A stretch of DNA of 64,000 nucleotides from Streptantibioticus cattleyicolor NRRL 8057 = DSM 46488 (GCF_000240165.1 NC_017585.1:1178001-1242000), one strand, 5' to 3'; shown: positions 14,524 through 24,481, counted from the stretch's first letter. Made by a program: numbers and translations. The notes: generated from the letters alone by a model not told the origin.

Positions 14524-16176
14524 TCAACCCCGCAGCGCCGGCCACGTCTTCACCCCCACCTGGCCGTCGACCTGGAGGTGGTGGTCGCGTTGGAAGGCGC
14601 GGACGGCGGCGCGGGTGTCGGTGCCGAACTGGCCGTCGATGCCGCTGGGGCCGAGGGGGTAGCCGTGGGCGGCGAGGAGGCATTGGGCCTCGCGGACCCG
14701 GTCGCCCTGGTCGCCGTACCGGGTGAGGGCGGTGCCGGAGTAGTAGGGGCAGTTGGGCCGTGGCTGGGACGGGGGCGGGGCCGGGCGGGGGTTCCGGGGG
14801 CGGCGGTGACGGTGATGGTGGCGGGGCGGGCTGGTCGGGGCGGGCGGGGCGTCGGCAGGTTGGGGCTGGGCGGGGGCGCCGGGGTTCGCGGCGGGGCCGG
14901 TGGGGACGAGTACGACGGTGGTGCGCGGCGAGGGCGCGGCGGGTGCCGGATCCGACGGGGCCGACGTGGCGGGGTGGGCCCGGGAGGCCACGGGGGCGGC
15001 GGAGGACGGTCGCGTACCGGGCAGGACGAGCAGCAGTGCCGCCGTGGCGGCAGCGGCCACCGTGACGGCGGCGGTGAGGACGGGGAGCGGGACGCGGCGG
15101 CGCCGGGGCGGGGACTGTGCGGGCGGCGGGGGAGCCGGGCCGCGGCGGGCGACGGTGGAACGGTCCAGTGGTGAGCGGCTGGTGGCCCGGCCGGACCAGT
15201 TGGCGCGTGCCGTGATCTCGGTGGCGAGGGGGTGCGGCCACTGGTCGGCCGGGGGGTGGCGCCGGGCGGTGTCGGCCACGTCCTGTGGGGTGGGCCGGGC
15301 GGCCGGGTCCTTGTCGAGGCAGCGGCGGACGAGGTCGGCGAGGGCCGGGTCCGCGCGGGTGAGGAGGGTGAGCGCCGCGGCGCTGGGCGGGGCGTGGACG
15401 ACGCGGTGGACGACCTCGGAGGTGGAGCCCTCGCCGAACGGCGGCAGCGCGGTGGCGGCGTGCACGAGGAGGGAGCCGAGGGAGAAGACGTCGGAGGCCG
15501 TGGTGACGTCGCGGCCCTCCGCCTGCTCCGGTGACATGAACGCGGGGGTCCCCACCTGCTGGCCGGTCGTGGTCAGCAGGCTCGCCCCGGCGGTGTGGGC
15601 GACCCCGAAGTCGATGACCCGTACCCCGTCCGGGCCCAGCAGGACGTTGGAGGGCTTGAGGTCGCGGTGGACGATGCCGGTGGCCGCGATGGTGGCCAGC
15701 GCGGCGCCGACCTCGGCGGCGAGCCGCCGGACCACCGGCGCGGGCAGCGGGCCGTGGCGGTCCACCGCGTCCCCGAGGCTGGGCCCGGGGACGTACGCGG
15801 TGGCCAGCCACAGGTGCTCGGCGTCGTCGAAACCGGAGCCGAGCAGCGCGGCGGTGTATCTGCCGTGCACCCGGCCCACGGCGTCCACCTCGCGTTCGAA
15901 ACGGCGCCGGAAGCGGGGGTCCTCGGCGTACTCGGGGCGGATGACCTTGACGGCCACCAGCGCGTCGGCCCGGTAGCCCGGGTCCCCGCCCGCCTCGAGG
16001 TCGGTCCGCCGCCCGAGGAAGAGCCGGCCCATCCCGCCCCCGCCGAGCCGGGCGAGCAGCCGGTAGGGCCCGATGGCGATCGGGTCCGCGGGGCGCAGCG
16101 GCCGGGCGCCGAGCCGTTCCAGATCGGCGGCGGTCAGCTCGGCGGCCCACGGGTGGGCCGGGTCCTTCTCGGGCAT
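14524..16176 (-). CDS. Membrane Ser/Thr protein kinase with peptidoglycan-binding domain
   Basis: The 550-residue protein has an N-terminal Hanks-type kinase domain (about 35-290) with glycine loop LGGGGMGRLFLG, VAVKVI lysine, HRDLKPSN catalytic loop and IDFGVA metal motif. A Pro/Arg juxtamembrane stretch, one membrane helix (about 365-385), a long Pro/Ala/His-rich linker and a C-terminal PG_binding_1 domain (about 480-548, DGQFGTDTRAAVRAFQRDH) follow. It therefore links cell-wall binding outside to phosphorylation inside. ATG 16176 has AAGGA at good spacing. It is the last gene of a minus-strand group with WXG100 and EssC-like genes and could phosphorylate the FHA-domain ATPase; that link is inference. 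Confidence 0.92.
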   Translation of the reverse strand: MPEKDPAHPWAAELTAADLERLGARPLRPADPIAIGPYRLLARLGGGGMGRLFLGRRTDLEAGGDPGYRADALVAVKVIRPEYAEDPRFRRRFEREVDAVGRVHGRYTAALLGSGFDDAEHLWLATAYVPGPSLGDAVDRHGPLPAPVVRRLAAEVGAALATIAATGIVHRDLKPSNVLLGPDGVRVIDFGVAHTAGASLLTTTGQQVGTPAFMSPEQAEGRDVTTASDVFSLGSLLVHAATALPPFGEGSTSEVVHRVVHAPPSAAALTLLTRADPALADLVRRCLDKDPAARPTPQDVADTARRHPPADQWPHPLATEITARANWSGRATSRSPLDRSTVARRGPAPPPPAQSPPRRRRVPLPVLTAAVTVAAAATAALLLVLPGTRPSSAAPVASRAHPATSAPSDPAPAAPSPRTTVVLVPTGPAANPGAPAQPQPADAPPAPTSPPRHHHRHRRPRNPRPAPPPSQPRPNCPYYSGTALTRYGDQGDRVREAQCLLAAHGYPLGPSGIDGQFGTDTRAAVRAFQRDHHLQVDGQVGVKTWPALRG

Positions 16177-16222
16177 GCGGGGTTCCTTCACGAGGTACGG
16201 CGGGGTGACCCTGGGGGGCCGG

Positions 16223-16504
16223 TCAGCCGTTGCCGCCGGCCTGCGAGATGTTCTTGAGCACCGCGTCGAACCGCTTCTGGAACTCGTCGAGCGAGTGCTT
16301 GATCTTGTTGAGGTCCGCCTGGGCGCCGTGCCAGGCGGACCGGAACTCGGCGGCGTGCTTGCCGTCCCAGTGGCTCTGGTCGCTGAGCACGTTGCCGGCG
16401 GCCGACAACTGGCTGATGGACTGCTGGAACCCCCCGTCGATGATGCCGAGGAACTTCCGGCTCGCGGCGTGCGCGGCGTCGTCGACCTTGACCGTGCCTG
16501 ACAT
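16223..16504 (-). CDS. WXG100-family protein (EsxA/B-like)
   Basis: The 93-residue protein is the right size for WXG100, with the central hairpin motif in SHWDGKHAAEFRSAW and helical flanks rich in Ala, Gln and Lys. WXG100 proteins are small secreted helical-hairpin dimers exported by type VII systems through EccC/EssC ATPases. It lies in the same orientation as an EssC-like gene 2 kb upstream. The C-terminus ends in NGG rather than an obvious YxxxD/E signal. Confidence 0.85.
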   Translation of the reverse strand: MSGTVKVDDAAHAASRKFLGIIDGGFQQSISQLSAAGNVLSDQSHWDGKHAAEFRSAWHGAQADLNKIKHSLDEFQKRFDAVLKNISQAGGNG

Positions 16505-16552
16505 GGTGTCTCTCCTGTCGTGTCGTGCGGTGTGGTTGACCGGTGAAGTCGG

Positions 16553-18105
16553 TCAGTTCTGCAGGGACTTCATGGCCGGGTCCTTCTCGCTGTCGCCCAG
16601 CAGGGCCACCAGCAGCCGGATGGAGATCGGCTTGTGGCCCGCCGGGTCCTGGCGGCCCACCTCGTAGTCGTCCGGGTGGTTCAGGATCCGGGCGGCCAGC
16701 GCGAGGCGGGAGTTGAGGTCGCCGCCGCCGGGCACCGGCCGGTCGGAGCCGAGCGGGTGGACGTGGTCGGCCGAGATCAGGGTGAGCAGTGTGCTAGGGA
16801 CCCCTGGGCGAGGATCTGCCGGTTGAGCGGCACCGGGTCCTGCGTCGTGCCGGGCGGGATCAGCCCCGGGAAGGCCTCGTCCTTGGTGGCCATGAGGGAT
16901 TCCAGCGCGCCGACGGCCGCGTCGAAGGTGATCTTGGCGGCGCCCGCCTCCGGGGCGATGAAGAACTCCATCCCGGCCCAGACGTTGATGGCCGCGCCCT
17001 GGAGCATGTTGCGCAGCAGCGTGTGGTCGAGGTCGGCGGAGTTGACCGCGTGCAGGAACGGTGCGATGGCGTCGCCCATCTGCCGTCCCGTGCTCTGCAG
17101 CCACTTCTCGATGTCGACGGGGGAGGCCCCGGGGCCCGGCGGGGCGGGGACGATGCGGGCCGCGCCGGCCGCGTAGAAGCGGGCGGCCGGGCCGGCCAGG
17201 CTCGGCCAGTCGTGGCGCACCATGTGCGGGGCGCCGGGTCCGAAGAACGCCGCGCTGACCCGGTCCATCAGATCGCGGGCGTGCGCCTGGTCCGGCTCCT
17301 GGCCCACCGCCGAGGTGAGCACGCCGAACAGGTGGGCGCGGAACGCCGGGTTGAGCGCGGCCGGCCCGTGGAAGAGGTCGCGCAGTTGCCCCTTGGAGAG
17401 CGAGTCGGCGAAGGCACGGGCGGCGATCGGGTTGGCGGCGAGCGCGTCGAGGAGCGCCGTCTGCTGCTGCGGGGAGATGTGGTAGTGGTCGACGTGGACG
17501 GGGAACTGGGGTCCGATCACCACCCATCCGAGGCCCTGGGCGACGTCGTCGGTGACGTTCTTGCTCAGCTGCCCGCCGGCGTACGCGGTGACCAGCGCCT
17601 GGACGCCGGTGGCGTCGCTCATCATGCGTTCGATCTGGAAGCGGGTGAGGTTGTCGAAGAACCCCGCGGTGAAGTACGGGTCGTTGACGTGTTGGGCGAG
17701 GACGCGGTCGATCGTCGCGAGGTTGTCGCTGCCGGGGTTGGGCTCCAGCTGGCCGGCCAGCTTCGCCCCGGCGTCGGTCCGGGCCTGGTTGCGCAACTGC
17801 TCGACGGCGCGGTCCACGGCGCCGTCCGGCACGGTGATCGGGGAGCCCTGGGCGCGGACGGTGACGCCTCCGGCGCGCAGGAAGGCCTGGGCGACCAGGG
17901 CGACGTTCTTGTCGGTGTCGTGGGCCCGGGCCAGTTCCGCCGTCACCTGGCTGTCCAGCGGATTGCACAGGCCGCCGCCGTTCTGGTAGGCGAGGACGGC
18001 CGAGGTCAAGGTGGTGCGTACCCAGGTCTGCAACTGCTCGATGGCAGCGGTGCAGTCCTTGGAATACTGGTAGAGGTTCTCCGGTATCGCGGATACCAGG
18101 GCCAT
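16553..18105 (-). pseudogene. Large helical T7SS-associated protein, interrupted by a one-base frameshift near its 3' end
   Basis: The first frame runs from ATG 18105 for 442 codons and stops at 16777. The natural continuation, from VPSTLLTLISADHVHPLGSD to a stop at 16553, lies in another frame. Restoring one G in the GGGG run (plus-strand C run 16801-16804) gives a continuous protein of about 517 residues. The N-terminus ENLYQYSKDCTAAIEQLQTW resembles the helical start of secreted type VII substrates; no catalytic motif is evident. It lies between two WXG100-size genes downstream of an EssC-like ATPase, so it may be a substrate or structural partner. A sequencing error in the G run or a tolerated truncation are alternatives. 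I do not recognise the family with certainty. Confidence 0.7.
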
Positions 18106-18120
18106 GTCTGCGCGGTGTCC

Positions 18121-18408
18121 CTACTGTCCGTTCCTGTGTGCGGCGCGTGCCTGTGCGGTGGCCCGGTCCACGCCGGCCTTGAGGCTGCGGGCGGCGGCCA
18201 GCAGGTCTTTGAGGGCCGCCTGTTCGCGGGCGAACTCGCCCTCGAAGGCCCGGCGTTTGCCGCCCTGCCAGTTGTCGCTCGTCGGGGCGGCCAGGAGAGC
18301 CTGGCGCCGGCCGGCCCGCCGGCCGATCAACGCGTCGAGTCTGGCGGCCAGTTGGCTCAGTTCCTTGCTGAGCCGGTCGGCGGCGTGCACGTCGTACGTG
18401 GGTGGCAT
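18121..18408 (-). CDS. WXG100-like small helical protein
   Basis: The 95-residue protein is predicted to be helical, with a turn at DNWQGGKRRAFEGEF that resembles the W-x-G motif of the WXG100 family. It ends 15 bp before the start of the large helical gene and follows the EssC-like gene. It may form a pair with the second WXG100 protein of the cluster. The W-Q-G turn is a good but not perfect family mark. Confidence 0.7.
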   Translation of the reverse strand: MPPTYDVHAADRLSKELSQLAARLDALIGRRAGRRQALLAAPTSDNWQGGKRRAFEGEFAREQAALKDLLAAARSLKAGVDRATAQARAAHRNGQ

Positions 18409-18525
18409 CCTTGAGTCCGTTTCCCGCTGGGCCGAGGCACGGAACGATTCTCGGCCGGGTACGAGGCGGTGTCATCGGCCCTGAGCGCAGTGGTGTTGAC
18501 CCTGCGCGCAAGGTGTGGGCGCGGT

Positions 18526-21500
18526 TCAGCCGGCCAGTTGGACGCCGCCGGCGACGCCGTCGGTCACCAGGTAGCCGCGCCCCGGCAGCGGTGCCATCCG
18601 GTCGTACCGGGGGAGTTCGGTGCCGAGCAGGTCGCCGTCGAGGTCGTGGTCGGGGGTGAGCAGTACACCGCAGCGGCTGTCGCGGGCCCGTTGCGTCCAG
18701 TGGCCGTAGAGGCGGCGCAGGGCGTCGGAGCGGCCGGCCGCGATCAGGTGGCGGCGGTGGACGCCGGAGGAGGCGAGCCACCGTTCCAGCACGCCGAGTT
18801 CGTCGTCCACCGTGTCGGCGTCGTCCACCAGCAGCAGGACGGGGCCGTCCGGCGCGGGCGGGAAGAGGGCGGCCTCCAGGTGGTGGTAGCCGGTGACCAC
18901 GACGGCCGGCGCGGGCAGGTCGCGCAGCGGGGAGCGGCGCGGGGCGAAGGCGATCACGCCCGGCGGGGTGCCGGGGGCGGCCATGGCGAGCCGGGCGACG
19001 GTGTCCAGCGCCGTGCTGCGCCCCGACCGCTGCGGACCGGCCACCAGCGCGTGCTCGTTCTCGTACAGCCGCAGCCCGGCGCACCCCAGGGTGTCGGCGT
19101 CCAGCCCGACCGGCAGCCACCAGGGGTCCGCGCCGACCGACGCGGAGGCGGACAGGCCCGCGAGCGGGACGCGGGTGGGAAGCAGGCCGACCTCCGGCGC
19201 GACGCGGACCGCGCCGGGGTGGCGGTCGGCGGCGCGGACGACGGCCTCGGGCAGGTCACCGCCGGGCCGGGCGATCTGGATCACCTGGCGGCTCGCGGTC
19301 ACCACCGCGCGGCCGGGTACGGGGGCGGGGACGGCGCCGCGCGGCACGTCGAAGTAGCCGTACTCGCCCGGGTCGGCCAGGCGCAGCAGCAGCTTGGTGG
19401 CGGTCAGCGCCGACCAGGCGGCCGGCACCGCGCCGGAGCGGTCGGCGCCGACCGCGAACCGGATGCCCACGGCGGGGCCGTCGGCGTAGACGCGGGCCAG
19501 TTCGTCCATGAGGTTCAGGCCGGCCACGTCCTTGTCGAAGTCGCCGAGGAGCGCGCCGAGGTTGTCGATCAGCACCAGCCAGTCGGGGGCGTCGGCGGCG
19601 CCCTGGGACTTGCGGCGGTCGAGTTCGCGGCGGAGCAGCTTGACGAGGCGGATCTGGCGTTCGCGTTCCGCGGCGCCGACGTGGGCGCCGGTGTGCGGCA
19701 GTCCGGCGAGCGGGGCCAGGTCGCCGGCGCCCATGTCGAGGACGAACAGGTGGCAGCGGTCGGGCGGGGCCGCCTCGGCGACGGTCAGCGCCAGGGAGGC
19801 GAGCGCGGTGGTGGTCCCGGCGCCCACGCCGCCGTGGATCAGCAGGTTGCCGGCGGCCGGGTCCCAGCCGACCGGGTACTGCCGCTGCTGGTCGGGGTCG
19901 TCGGCGAGGGCCCAGGAGGGCAGGCCGCAGGTGGCGGTGTGCAGCCCGCGTTCCGCCAGCGGCGGCAGCGCGGCGCGGTCCACCACGGCGGGCAGCGGAA
20001 CGGGCCAGGGGCGCCGGGGCGGGGCGAGGCCGGCGAGAGCGGCGGCCTCCCGGGCGGCGCGCACCAGCCGCCGCAGATCGCTCTCCTCCTCCCCGGCCGG
20101 GGAGGCCGGGGCCTCGGCGGGGCGGCCGAGCCGGAACGGCTCCGCGGTCACCGGAGCGGTGACCGCGGCCCGCGGGGTGACCCCGGTGGACAGCGCGGTC
20201 TGCACCGGAAGCACCTCGCGGGCGCTGAGCCGGTAGTAGGCGCGGCCCCACTGCCGGGTGCCGATGCCGGCCGCGGCCGGGTCGTCGATCACGTCCTGCG
20301 AGTCGCTCGCGCTCTCCAGGCGCAGCGCGATGCGCAGCTTGACGTTGTTCTTGATGGCGTCGTTGACCGACCCGGCCGGGCGCTGGGTGGCCATCACCAG
20401 GTGCACCCCGAGGGTCCGGCCGCGCTGCGCGACGGAGACCAGCGAGTCGACGAAGTCGGGGAGCGCCTTGACCAGTGTGGCGAACTCGTCGATGACCACG
20501 ACGAGCCGGGGCATCGGCTCCAGGTCGCCGCGTCCGGTGTCGCGGAGCCGCTGGTAGTCGCGGATGTGGCCGAGGCCCACCGCACGCAACAGGCGCTCGC
20601 GGTGGCGCACTTCGGCGTCCAGGCAGCGCAGGGCGCGTTCGCCGAGTCGCTCGTCGAGGTCGGTGACGAGGCCGACGGTGTGCGGGAGCGCGGCGCATTC
20701 GTCCAGCGCGCCGCCGCCCTTGTAGTCGATGAGCGCGAACGTCAGGTGCTCGGGGCCGGCGTCCACGGCCATGCCGACGATCAGGGTGCGCAGCAGTTCG
20801 CTCTTGCCCGATCCGGTGGTCCCGGCGATGAGGGCGTGCGGTCCGTCGTCGTCCAGGTCGACGGTGAACAGGTCGCGTTCGCTCACCCCGAGGACGGCGC
20901 CGACGCGCAGCCCGGGGGCGCGGTGCCGCCAGCGTTCGGCGACGGCCGCGCCGGTCACCGAGGGCAGGCCCAGCAGCGGCAGCAGCGGGACCCGGTCGGG
21001 CAGCCCGGCGCCGTCGGCCCGCAGCTCGGGGTCCTCGAAACGGGCCAGGGCCCGTGCGGTGCGCCGCGCCTCGCCGAGCGGTACGCCGGTGAGCAGCACG
21101 TCCTCGGTCACCTCGGCGCGGGCCACGTCGCGTACCCGTCCGACGCCGGCGGCGGGGACGGTGATCACCGAGGTGCACAGGGCGGGCAGCCGGGTGGTGA
21201 GCACAAGTCCCGCGCAGCGCGGGGCGGACGAGGAGAGCAGATCGCGCAGCGGGCAGGGGCGCCCCTCCAGCAGCGCCGCGCCGTCCACCACCGCGAGCAG
21301 CACCGGCCCGGTGCCTTCCTCGGCGGCTCGCGGGGCCGAGGCGAGCAGGGCGCGGGCGAGCGATTCGCACTGCTCGGGGCCGGACGCCACCAGATGGCCG
21401 GCGGCGCCCCGCGGATCGGCGCCGTGCGGCAGCCACTTGGTCCACTCCCAGTCCGCCAGCCGGTCCGCGTCGGTGAAGAGCGCCACCGTCACATCGGCCG

Positions 21501-22743
21501 GGCCGCTGCCCACCACCGCCTGGCACAGCAGCGAACGCGCCACCGCCAGCGCCGCCGCCCGGTCCCCCTCCAGCCCCACCGCCCGCCCCGCCGACAACTC
21601 CACCGGCACCGGCACCAACGGCAGCACGGCCCGCGCCGCCAGCACGGCCGCCGCCTCCGGGGCCGCCTCCGGACCCCCGGCGCCCAGCGGCGGCGACCAC
21701 GGCAGCGCGGCGTGTCCGGCCACCGCGGTGAGGAAGTCCGCCATCCCCGGCCGCCGTTCCCACAGCGCCACGCCCGGTGCGGTGGCCCGGTGCACCACCT
21801 CGGCGGGGTCGGGGTGGGCGGCGCGCCGGGCCCGTACCTCGGCGGCGTGGCACCCGGCCACCACCCGCTCGAACGCGGCCAGCCGGGCGGCGTGCTCCCG
21901 CATGCCCCGGCGGAACGTGAACCGTCCGCGCAGCCGATCCTCCACGAAGTTGGCGGCGAACATCATCGGCGTCAGGGCGGCGATCGCCGCGTAGCGCACA
22001 TCGTGCGTGAGGACCACGATCACCGCCGCCAGCGCCAGCGGCCCGAGCATGCTGGAGACGCTGAACGGGGCCTTGTCGGCACGCGGCGGACGGGCGGGCG
22101 GCGACAGTGCCGGAACCGGCGGTGAACCCCCGTCCCGGGGCGCCCGGTTGAACGGCAGCGTGCCGCCCGGCCCCGCCTCGCGCACCGGGTCGACGTGCTG
22201 CACCGCGGAGAGCCGCGCGGCCGGAACCACCTGGAGCAGCACCTCACCGCCGAGCGAGACGAGATCGTCCGGCCCGACGGCGACCGGCCCCGCGATCCGC
22301 TCCGCGTTCACATCGGTGCCGTTGGCCGAGGCCAGGTCGTCCACGGTCACCCGGCCGTCGGCGCCGACCTCCACCACGGCGTGGCGGCGCGACACCCCGT
22401 CCGCAGTGACCCGGACGTTCGCCTCGGCGCCGCGGCCGACCACCGTGCGCCCCGGCCGCAGCGGGTACGCGCGTCCGGCCTCCAGGCCGCCGACCACCCG
22501 CAGCACGGCCACGGTGCCGCGCGCCCGGGGCACGGTGAGCCGGTCGGCCGGCCCCACCAGCGAACCGTGGACCAGCCCGGAACCGTACAGACCGGTGTCC
22601 GGCGGCGCCACCCGGCCGTCCACGCTCAGCGCGCCGGCGGCCACCCCCAGCACCCCCGCCAGATCCGCCAGGCACGCGTCCGGTCTGCCGACGCGCAGCC
22701 GGAGTTCGCGCTCACATCCGCCGTCCGCGAAGACGATCCGCAC
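18526..22743 (-). CDS. FHA-domain FtsK/SpoIIIE ATPase (EssC/EccC-like type VII secretion motor)
   Basis: The 1405-residue protein has an N-terminal ubiquitin-like part, an FHA domain (about 100-170, with GRGAEANVR, SRRHA and ASANGTDV) and a membrane hairpin (about 235-260). Three FtsK-type ATPase modules follow: the first with GTTGSGKSE near 642 and Walker B VVVIDEF, the others with altered loops (GGVGAGTTT near 969, GPQRSGRST near 1233). This is the layout of type VII motors; FHA domains at the N-terminus are typical of Firmicute EssC and unusual for mycobacterial EccC. GTG 22743 is preferred because GGGGAGGG lies 8 bp upstream and VRIVFADGG starts the family homology; an in-frame ATG at 22812 lacks a ribosome binding site. 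No EccB, EccD, EccE or MycP gene is nearby. Confidence 0.9.
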   Translation of the reverse strand: MRIVFADGGCERELRLRVGRPDACLADLAGVLGVAAGALSVDGRVAPPDTGLYGSGLVHGSLVGPADRLTVPRARGTVAVLRVVGGLEAGRAYPLRPGRTVVGRGAEANVRVTADGVSRRHAVVEVGADGRVTVDDLASANGTDVNAERIAGPVAVGPDDLVSLGGEVLLQVVPAARLSAVQHVDPVREAGPGGTLPFNRAPRDGGSPPVPALSPPARPPRADKAPFSVSSMLGPLALAAVIVVLTHDVRYAAIAALTPMMFAANFVEDRLRGRFTFRRGMREHAARLAAFERVVAGCHAAEVRARRAAHPDPAEVVHRATAPGVALWERRPGMADFLTAVAGHAALPWSPPLGAGGPEAAPEAAAVLAARAVLPLVPVPVELSAGRAVGLEGDRAAALAVARSLLCQAVVGSGPADVTVALFTDADRLADWEWTKWLPHGADPRGAAGHLVASGPEQCESLARALLASAPRAAEEGTGPVLLAVVDGAALLEGRPCPLRDLLSSSAPRCAGLVLTTRLPALCTSVITVPAAGVGRVRDVARAEVTEDVLLTGVPLGEARRTARALARFEDPELRADGAGLPDRVPLLPLLGLPSVTGAAVAERWRHRAPGLRVGAVLGVSERDLFTVDLDDDGPHALIAGTTGSGKSELLRTLIVGMAVDAGPEHLTFALIDYKGGGALDECAALPHTVGLVTDLDERLGERALRCLDAEVRHRERLLRAVGLGHIRDYQRLRDTGRGDLEPMPRLVVVIDEFATLVKALPDFVDSLVSVAQRGRTLGVHLVMATQRPAGSVNDAIKNNVKLRIALRLESASDSQDVIDDPAAAGIGTRQWGRAYYRLSAREVLPVQTALSTGVTPRAAVTAPVTAEPFRLGRPAEAPASPAGEEESDLRRLVRAAREAAALAGLAPPRRPWPVPLPAVVDRAALPPLAERGLHTATCGLPSWALADDPDQQRQYPVGWDPAAGNLLIHGGVGAGTTTALASLALTVAEAAPPDRCHLFVLDMGAGDLAPLAGLPHTGAHVGAAERERQIRLVKLLRRELDRRKSQGAADAPDWLVLIDNLGALLGDFDKDVAGLNLMDELARVYADGPAVGIRFAVGADRSGAVPAAWSALTATKLLLRLADPGEYGYFDVPRGAVPAPVPGRAVVTASRQVIQIARPGGDLPEAVVRAADRHPGAVRVAPEVGLLPTRVPLAGLSASASVGADPWWLPVGLDADTLGCAGLRLYENEHALVAGPQRSGRSTALDTVARLAMAAPGTPPGVIAFAPRRSPLRDLPAPAVVVTGYHHLEAALFPPAPDGPVLLLVDDADTVDDELGVLERWLASSGVHRRHLIAAGRSDALRRLYGHWTQRARDSRCGVLLTPDHDLDGDLLGTELPRYDRMAPLPGRGYLVTDGVAGGVQLAG

Positions 22744-22991
22744 CGTGCCGTCCCTCCCCGCCGCTACCCGCTCCGCCCCGGCGAGTCTGACGGGGCGCCG
22801 GGCGGACGGCATCGGCCGGGAGCGCAGAACCGTTGACCAGGAGCGCCCTTCGCCGGACGGGCCGGACGGCGCGGTGCCGGTGCGCTCGACGTGCCACCGT
22901 GCGCCGCGCCGTGCGCCCGGGTACGGCTCCGGCGGGCCCGGCGCGGGGATAGATTCTCCTCGCGAGGGCAGGTACCCCGGGGAGGCGACAG

Positions 22992-23225
22992 GTGGGGATC
23001 ACGGTCCGGCCGGGGTGGCGCCGTTACTCGCCGCGGCTCTACCGGTCCTGGGACGAGGACGGCGGCCCGCTGTGGTCGGTCTACGACCGGCAGATGGGGG
23101 CCGACTGCGCCCTGCCCGGCACCGACGGGGGCCTGCGGCTGCTGCTGTTCCCCGTCCCCGAACAGGCCGACCGGTGGCTGGAGATGTGCTACCGCGCCTG
23201 GGGCCGCATCCCGGTGGCCGAGTAA
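22992..23225 (+). CDS. Small hypothetical protein
   Basis: The 77-residue protein starts at GTG 22992 behind GGGGAGG with good spacing, which supports translation. It is rich in Trp, Tyr and Arg (RPGWRRYSPRLYRSWDEDGG) and has no signal peptide or membrane helix. I do not recognise it. It is divergent from the EssC-like gene and convergent with the glycosyltransferase gene. Confidence 0.6.
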   Translation: MGITVRPGWRRYSPRLYRSWDEDGGPLWSVYDRQMGADCALPGTDGGLRLLLFPVPEQADRWLEMCYRAWGRIPVAE

Positions 23226-23237
23226 CCGGGCGGCCGT

Positions 23238-24434
23238 TCAGTCCGCCAGGGTCCGCAGGTCCGCCACGATGCCGGAGAGCGGCGGCAGGGCGTCGATACG
23301 GCGCTGCAACCCCTTGGCACGGTGCCGGAACCCCGGATCGTCCAGCACCGCGCGCACCGCCGTGCTCAGCGACTCCTCGGTGACGTCCTCCACGTTCAAC
23401 CGCCGTGCCACGCCCAGCTCTTCGAGCCGGGAGGCGTTGGCGGACTGCTCGGCGAACATCGGCACGGCCACCATCGGCACGCCGGCGCCGAGGGATTCGC
23501 GCACCCCGTTGAAGCCGGCGTGGGTGATGAACAGGTCGCAGGAGCGCAGCAGCAGCTCCTGCGGCGCGAACGACACCAGGTGCACGTTGCCGGCCCGCGT
23601 CCCGGTCCACTCCAGCGGGCTCACCCCGGGGCCGAGGGCGACCACGGCGGTGACCGGCAGCCCGGCGAGGGCGCGGACGATGACGTCGAGCAGGCCGGAG
23701 GCGGCGGAGCCGGGCAGCCGGGAGGCGTTGGAACCGAGAGTGGCCAGCACCAGCGGACGGTCGTCGGGCAGCTCGGCGAGGTGCGGGTCGAGCGGCGCGG
23801 CGGCCGGAGCCGTGGTGCGGTAGTGGCGGGTGTGCGGCAGCCGGTCCGACGCCGGGTAGAACGCCTCGGGGACCACGGCGGCCCGCAGGCCGCGCATCGG
23901 GTGCCAGGGGTCGGCGACCGGGGCCAGATCCAGCTCGGCGCGCTGCCGGTTGACCTCCTCGGCGACCAGCGGGTGGGCGTAGGGGGCCATGGGCGCGATG
24001 TCCAGGGCGCCGTGCGCCAGCCCGAGACGTTCGGCGGCGAGGTAGCCGCCGTACTCGGTGGACTCGCGCAACAGCAGGTCCGGCTTCCACGACTCGGCCG
24101 CCGTCAGCAGGTCACGGGCGCTGCGCCCGGCGAGCAGTCCGGCGAACCCCCGGGCGAAGAAGGCCGGATCCAGCTCCACCGTGACCCGGCCGATCCGGTC
24201 CAGCGGCAGCTCGATCCCGGCCCCGGCGACCTGCGCCTCCCGGACCGCCTCGGCCAGCGAGCGCATGCCCGGCAGCGGAAGCGCGGTCAGCCCCCGCTCC
24301 TCGATCACCCCGGTCAGGTCGGGGCCGGTCGCCACCGCCACCTCGTGGCCGGCCTCCCGTGCCGCGAGCGCGACGGGGAGCACCACGGGTGCCAGATGCG
24401 AGTAACTGGGGTGAGCGGTGAAGAGGATGCGCAT
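23238..24434 (-). CDS. MGT-type UDP-glycosyltransferase (GT1, macrolide/erythromycin C-like)
   Basis: The 398-residue protein is a GT1-family glycosyltransferase. The N-terminal half starts with MRILFTAHPSYSHLAP, holding the catalytic-type histidine. The C-terminal half has the sugar-nucleotide loop FAPQELLLRSCDLFITHAGFNG and PMFAEQSANA. Actinobacterial relatives glycosylate polyketides or inactivate macrolides. It is not in a biosynthetic cluster here and is divergent from a TetR gene, suggesting an inducible detoxification or tailoring role. ATG 24434 is the family start; an ATG at 24443 in frame is possible. Confidence 0.88.
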   Translation of the reverse strand: MRILFTAHPSYSHLAPVVLPVALAAREAGHEVAVATGPDLTGVIEERGLTALPLPGMRSLAEAVREAQVAGAGIELPLDRIGRVTVELDPAFFARGFAGLLAGRSARDLLTAAESWKPDLLLRESTEYGGYLAAERLGLAHGALDIAPMAPYAHPLVAEEVNRQRAELDLAPVADPWHPMRGLRAAVVPEAFYPASDRLPHTRHYRTTAPAAAPLDPHLAELPDDRPLVLATLGSNASRLPGSAASGLLDVIVRALAGLPVTAVVALGPGVSPLEWTGTRAGNVHLVSFAPQELLLRSCDLFITHAGFNGVRESLGAGVPMVAVPMFAEQSANASRLEELGVARRLNVEDVTEESLSTAVRAVLDDPGFRHRAKGLQRRIDALPPLSGIVADLRTLAD

Positions 24435-24481
24435 GTCCCTCATTTCCCAGGTCGTGGCGGAGCCCCACGGATCGTGGCGGG

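Noticed and set aside
18469-22125. 1218-codon plus-strand open frame opposite the EssC-like gene
   Set aside because: It is a GC3-bias shadow: rich in Gly, Arg and Gln, with no domain and no ribosome binding site, while the opposite strand carries clear ATPase motifs.
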